This document shows positions 53,782 through 55,946 of a stretch of DNA of 55,946 nucleotides, one piece after another. A program made the position numbers and the translations under genes. The stretch is from Thalassoglobus neptunius. GTDB taxonomy: Bacteria > Planctomycetota > Planctomycetia > Planctomycetales > Planctomycetaceae. Location of the stretch: positions 1 through 55,946 of the forward strand of contig NZ_SIHI01000023.1 of NCBI RefSeq assembly GCF_007859735.1, in the 5' to 3' direction. The notes under the pieces are model-generated. The model had not been told where the DNA came from. It saw only the letters and a program-made list of their open reading frames with translations, and searched no databases. The number at the start of each line of letters is the position of its first letter. The stretch's first letter is position 1.

Positions 53782-54831
53782 TTAACCCACAACGCGAAGG
53801 ACAGGCGGCCCGTCGTTCTTCGGTGGTGGCGGTGTCGACTCCTCTTCTCGGATGAATGCACCTGGCTGCGGAATCTCGATTTTGGAGGCAATCGATGAAC
53901 CGTTCAGATAGTGCTTGCGAGTCGTGTTGATGGACTTGTGTCCGAGCATGTGCTGCGCAGCCTTCTCGGAGAAGTCGGCCCAGGTGGTGCCGCAGGTCTT
54001 GCGAATCTCGTGAAAGCCATAGAACGGCACTCGACGTGATCCCTTTTCCCGATCGACCTGGATTCCAGCCTCGGCCTGAATCGCATACCAGACCTCGTAC
54101 AACTTCTTCGAGTTCTTCGGACACGCAAACACGTATTCTCTCGGAGCCTGAAGCAACCGTTCGAGATGATCGGCAAGTGCCGCATTGATGGGTTTGTAGT
54201 TTCTCGCGCCGTTCTTCTCTGGATCGATCTTCAATCGACCTCTTTGGAGGTCGACCCATTCTGTTTTTAGCGTGAGAAACTCGTTGAGCCTCGATCCGAT
54301 GTTGTAGAGATACACCAATAGAGTTCTCCACCAATGAGCGGAGTCGATGCGAATCACTCGCAACGTGGTGTCGTCGATTTCTTCGGTCACCTTTCGCGGC
54401 CATTGAGCGACCTGGCAGGCTTCGTAAATCGCTTCGATCTCTTCGATGGTTGCCGTAATGACATCGGTGTCCCCAACCAAGGGTTTCTTGCAGTAAGGGA
54501 CTTGTTGGATAATGCCGAGTGAGTCCGGGCAACGCGGCCCAGGTGGGCCGAGAGTGACAAAGATTGCTTGGATCTCCCGCAGGTATTTCGCGACAGTCGT
54601 TGGCTTGAGCGGGTTGATTCCTCCATCCGGAACATGATCGAGGAGCGCCTCGCGAAACCGTCTCAGATCGAGATTCGTCAGTTGTGAGACATCGGGGTTG
54701 ACGGTTTCTCGCTCCCAGTGATTGAGCGCGGTGTAATAGTCCTCGATTGTGCGTGCTTTGTGCTGACGACAGCGGTGATAACTCTCGAATGCCTCCCGTA
54801 GAGTTAACGACGTTGAGGATTTGATAATCAT
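53782..54831 (-). CDS. Tyrosine-type site-specific integrase
   Basis: The 349-residue recombinase should insert and excise the element. The N-terminal core-binding domain spans about 1-110; the catalytic domain has R181 (NIGSRLNEFL), a likely lysine near K206 (PEKNGARNYK), H274 and R277 (GFHEIRKTC), H298 (MLGHKSINTT) and the nucleophile Y308 (RKHYLN). All the catalytic positions are present, so it is probably active. It is the first gene of the leftward operon. Its upstream side (54832 onward) should hold the promoter and possibly the attachment site. It is not closely similar to the decayed integrase at 206-637 or the integron-type fragment at 43.8 kb. Confidence 0.95.
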   Translation of the reverse strand: MIIKSSTSLTLREAFESYHRCRQHKARTIEDYYTALNHWERETVNPDVSQLTNLDLRRFREALLDHVPDGGINPLKPTTVAKYLREIQAIFVTLGPPGPRCPDSLGIIQQVPYCKKPLVGDTDVITATIEEIEAIYEACQVAQWPRKVTEEIDDTTLRVIRIDSAHWWRTLLVYLYNIGSRLNEFLTLKTEWVDLQRGRLKIDPEKNGARNYKPINAALADHLERLLQAPREYVFACPKNSKKLYEVWYAIQAEAGIQVDREKGSRRVPFYGFHEIRKTCGTTWADFSEKAAQHMLGHKSINTTRKHYLNGSSIASKIEIPQPGAFIREEESTPPPPKNDGPPVLRVVG

Positions 54832-55429
54832 TGAGCGTCCCCTGAATCAAAGAGTCAAGTTGAAATAAGCAATGAGGGGAAGACACGACAAACTCCTTTA
54901 GCACCATCTTCATAATGGCGCGGTACAACCCGTGCGATCCAATCAGGGATTCCCCGAATTAGAACAGCGCACACTCCAGTCAATCCGCTCTGACGCATTG
55001 ATCCAGCGCGTTGAACCAATGCAACGTCAGCAAGGTTGCCTTAAGAGAATGTTGTTGTGATCTCGCAGCATGCGAGTGCAAGAAAGCCCCTGAGCGATGA
55101 TCGACCTCTTGGCAGAATCGATCACCGCGCAGGGAAAATATGCGATGCCAGGGCTAGGGAACTCCGCACAGCGCATAAAAAATCTCGCCATCAAATTCCG
55201 GCCTAACCCGATATACAGGGCTGGACGAACAGAACAAACAATCGTGTACCGTCGTCCCGGAATTCAACGCGAGTAAAGCCGCATTAAATTAAGAGCTGTC
55301 AAAAACGCTTTGACTGACGGTATATCAATAAGGCACCGATCAGACTAGCGAGTCGGCGAAACGTGTCAAGCACAACACGTCAGAAAATTCGAATTGCATC
55401 GTGGCGCTCGCATTCAGCGCAAAGAAAAA
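54832..55429. other. Non-coding region upstream of the integrase, with hairpins
   Basis: No gene is supported in these 598 bases. At 54991-55029 TGACGCATTG pairs with CAATGC and CGTCA around a 2-base bulge, a candidate recombination or regulatory site. At 55062-55076 CTCGCA pairs with TGCGAG, and at 55094-55128 an 11-bp stem with one mismatch forms. Together these resemble a weak third copy of the leaders to the right. Promoters for the integrase operon should also lie here. Confidence 0.4.
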
Positions 55430-55494
55430 GCTCCGATGCTGCGGGAACAGCACCGGAGCGAATTGTCACATCCCTCTAGCAATGGAGTTGACAC
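55430..55494 (+). promoter_or_regulatory. Structured RNA leader, copy 1
   Basis: A 12-bp hairpin (GCTCCGATGCTG, loop CGGGAA, one A-C mismatch; 55430-55459) is followed 9 bases later by CATCCCTCT and GGAGTTGACA. A smaller hairpin (GCGCT/AGCGC) and an A-rich linker lie just before it. The same order occurs at 55718-55783. The expected start codon reads ACG instead of ATG; the frame from it has 29 codons, ending at 55582. Confidence 0.65.
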
Positions 55495-55717
55495 GAAGAG
55501 TTTAGAGACAAAGTCACGTTTGTCAAAAAATGCCGCTCCGGATTGTGTGAGACTTCCTGGAACGGCGGCACCCCGAAAGTGAGATTTACCATGCTGGAGT
55601 GCTCCTTACTTCTATCACCTACCTGATTCGAAGTAAACAGCCCTCACGCTGCGAGGGCATGAGGGCTCTATGGATGCGCAACTGGGCACAAATTGTAGTT
55701 GCGTGTAGCAAGAAAGT

Positions 55718-55783
55718 GCCTCGATGCCGCGCTATCGGCATCGAGGCGATGTTGCCCCATCCCTCTTACAAAGGAGTTGACAT
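55718..55783 (+). promoter_or_regulatory. Structured RNA leader, copy 2
   Basis: A perfect 12-bp hairpin (GCCTCGATGCCG, loop CGCTAT; 55718-55747) is followed 10 bases later by CATCCCTCT and AAAGGAGTTGACATG. Stem positions 3, 4, 7 and 11 differ from copy 1; three of these keep pairing through changes on both sides. A hairpin GCGCAACT/AGTTGCGT and a GCAAGAAA linker precede it. It directly leads into the small ORF at 55782. Confidence 0.7.
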
Positions 55784-55946
55784 GGAAATCTTAGCATCAA
55801 TGTGGGAGTGGTTCACGACCAATTTGCCAGTCTTTTGTTTCGTGATGAATACCTACTTTCAGTTTCTAGGTGCGTATCACCGACGGCGCGCAACCGACGA
55901 GGCGTCAGTGAGCACACTCAACAGTCATCCAACCGAGGCTAGAATG
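55782..55946 (+). CDS. Small membrane-associated ORF behind the RNA leader (cut by window end)
   Basis: ATG at 55782 follows AAAGGAG at ideal distance and stays open to the end of the window (55 codons). The product starts MEILASMWEWFTTNLPVFCF and contains a hydrophobic stretch up to about residue 30, then a basic patch (YHRRRATDE). It could be a single-span membrane peptide. Not recognised. Its leader is shared with copy 1, whose ORF has lost the ATG. Confidence 0.6.
   Translation, partial: MEILASMWEWFTTNLPVFCFVMNTYFQFLGAYHRRRATDEASVSTLNSHPTEARM

Noticed and set aside
53744-54928. Upstream part of a 497-codon minus-strand open frame over the integrase
   Set aside because: It overlaps the integrase, which has all catalytic residues in another frame; its translation is rich in Arg/Ser/Cys without any pattern. 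Only the last 102 codons are kept as a possible gene.

Overview
The window looks like a planctomycete chromosome, probably order Planctomycetales. The support is typical content: a secreted sulfatase fused to a DUF1080 domain, a DUF1559 prepilin-like protein, a large kinase/ATPase/hybrid histidine kinase fusion, a secreted formylglycine-generating-enzyme-like protein, a secreted sialate O-acetylesterase and many exported proteins of unknown function. Base composition is moderate (a little over half G+C by eye). The assignment rests on protein content, not on any marker gene.

Layout. 1-760: the end of an IS3-family element has cut into a decayed tyrosine integrase gene beside a tRNA-Gln(UUG), a typical island scar. 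1-13.9 kb: sulfatase-DUF1080; an S41/PDZ peptidase translationally coupled to a beta-propeller protein; an exported transglutaminase-like protein; an Hpt protein plus response regulator/HD-GYP pair; a FadL-type outer-membrane channel; and a PhcB-like methyltransferase convergent with it across a near-perfect palindrome. 14.2-20.2 kb: a 1989-residue pseudokinase-ATPase-TPR-GAF-hybrid histidine kinase. 20.5-34.3 kb: DUF1559 protein, hemB, a large TPR protein, an SDR oxidoreductase, a TrkA-type potassium channel, a GntR(YtrA)-ABC transporter operon, two small unknown proteins and sialate O-acetylesterase. 34.5-39.8 kb: a five-gene operon (FAD oxidoreductase, DUF1365, two cyclopropane-synthase-family methyltransferases, DUF1295) that should modify membrane fatty acids.

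39.9-55.9 kb is accessory DNA. An IS4-type transposase is truncated and fused to the tail of a DPPY adenine methylase. A SUMF1-like protein and a Tat-exported dihydroxyphthalate-decarboxylase-like protein follow. Then come the tail of an integron-type integrase, a decayed copy of a gene that is intact 6 kb further on, and small unknown genes. Next is a 1344-residue protein that reads as HTH, PD-(D/E)XK-like nuclease, P-loop NTPase and long helical C-terminus: a strong candidate anti-phage (STAND/Avs-like) effector. It has a perfect 28-bp palindrome upstream and G-tracts of 8 at its ribosome-binding site and 10 inside its reading frame, which suggests phase-variable expression. From 50.0 to 54.8 kb an integrative element is read leftwards as one tightly coupled operon: integrase, Cys-rich ORF, unknown, csrA, HTH replication-like protein, DUF6011-like zinc protein, a probably frameshifted gene, a CPxC protein and a conserved unknown. 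Beyond the integrase, two copies of a structured RNA leader with compensatory base changes precede small ORFs. They carry GGA motifs that the element's own CsrA could bind.

The two best candidates for an undescribed system are the nuclease-NTPase with its G-tracts and palindrome, and the paired RNA leaders plus element-borne CsrA.
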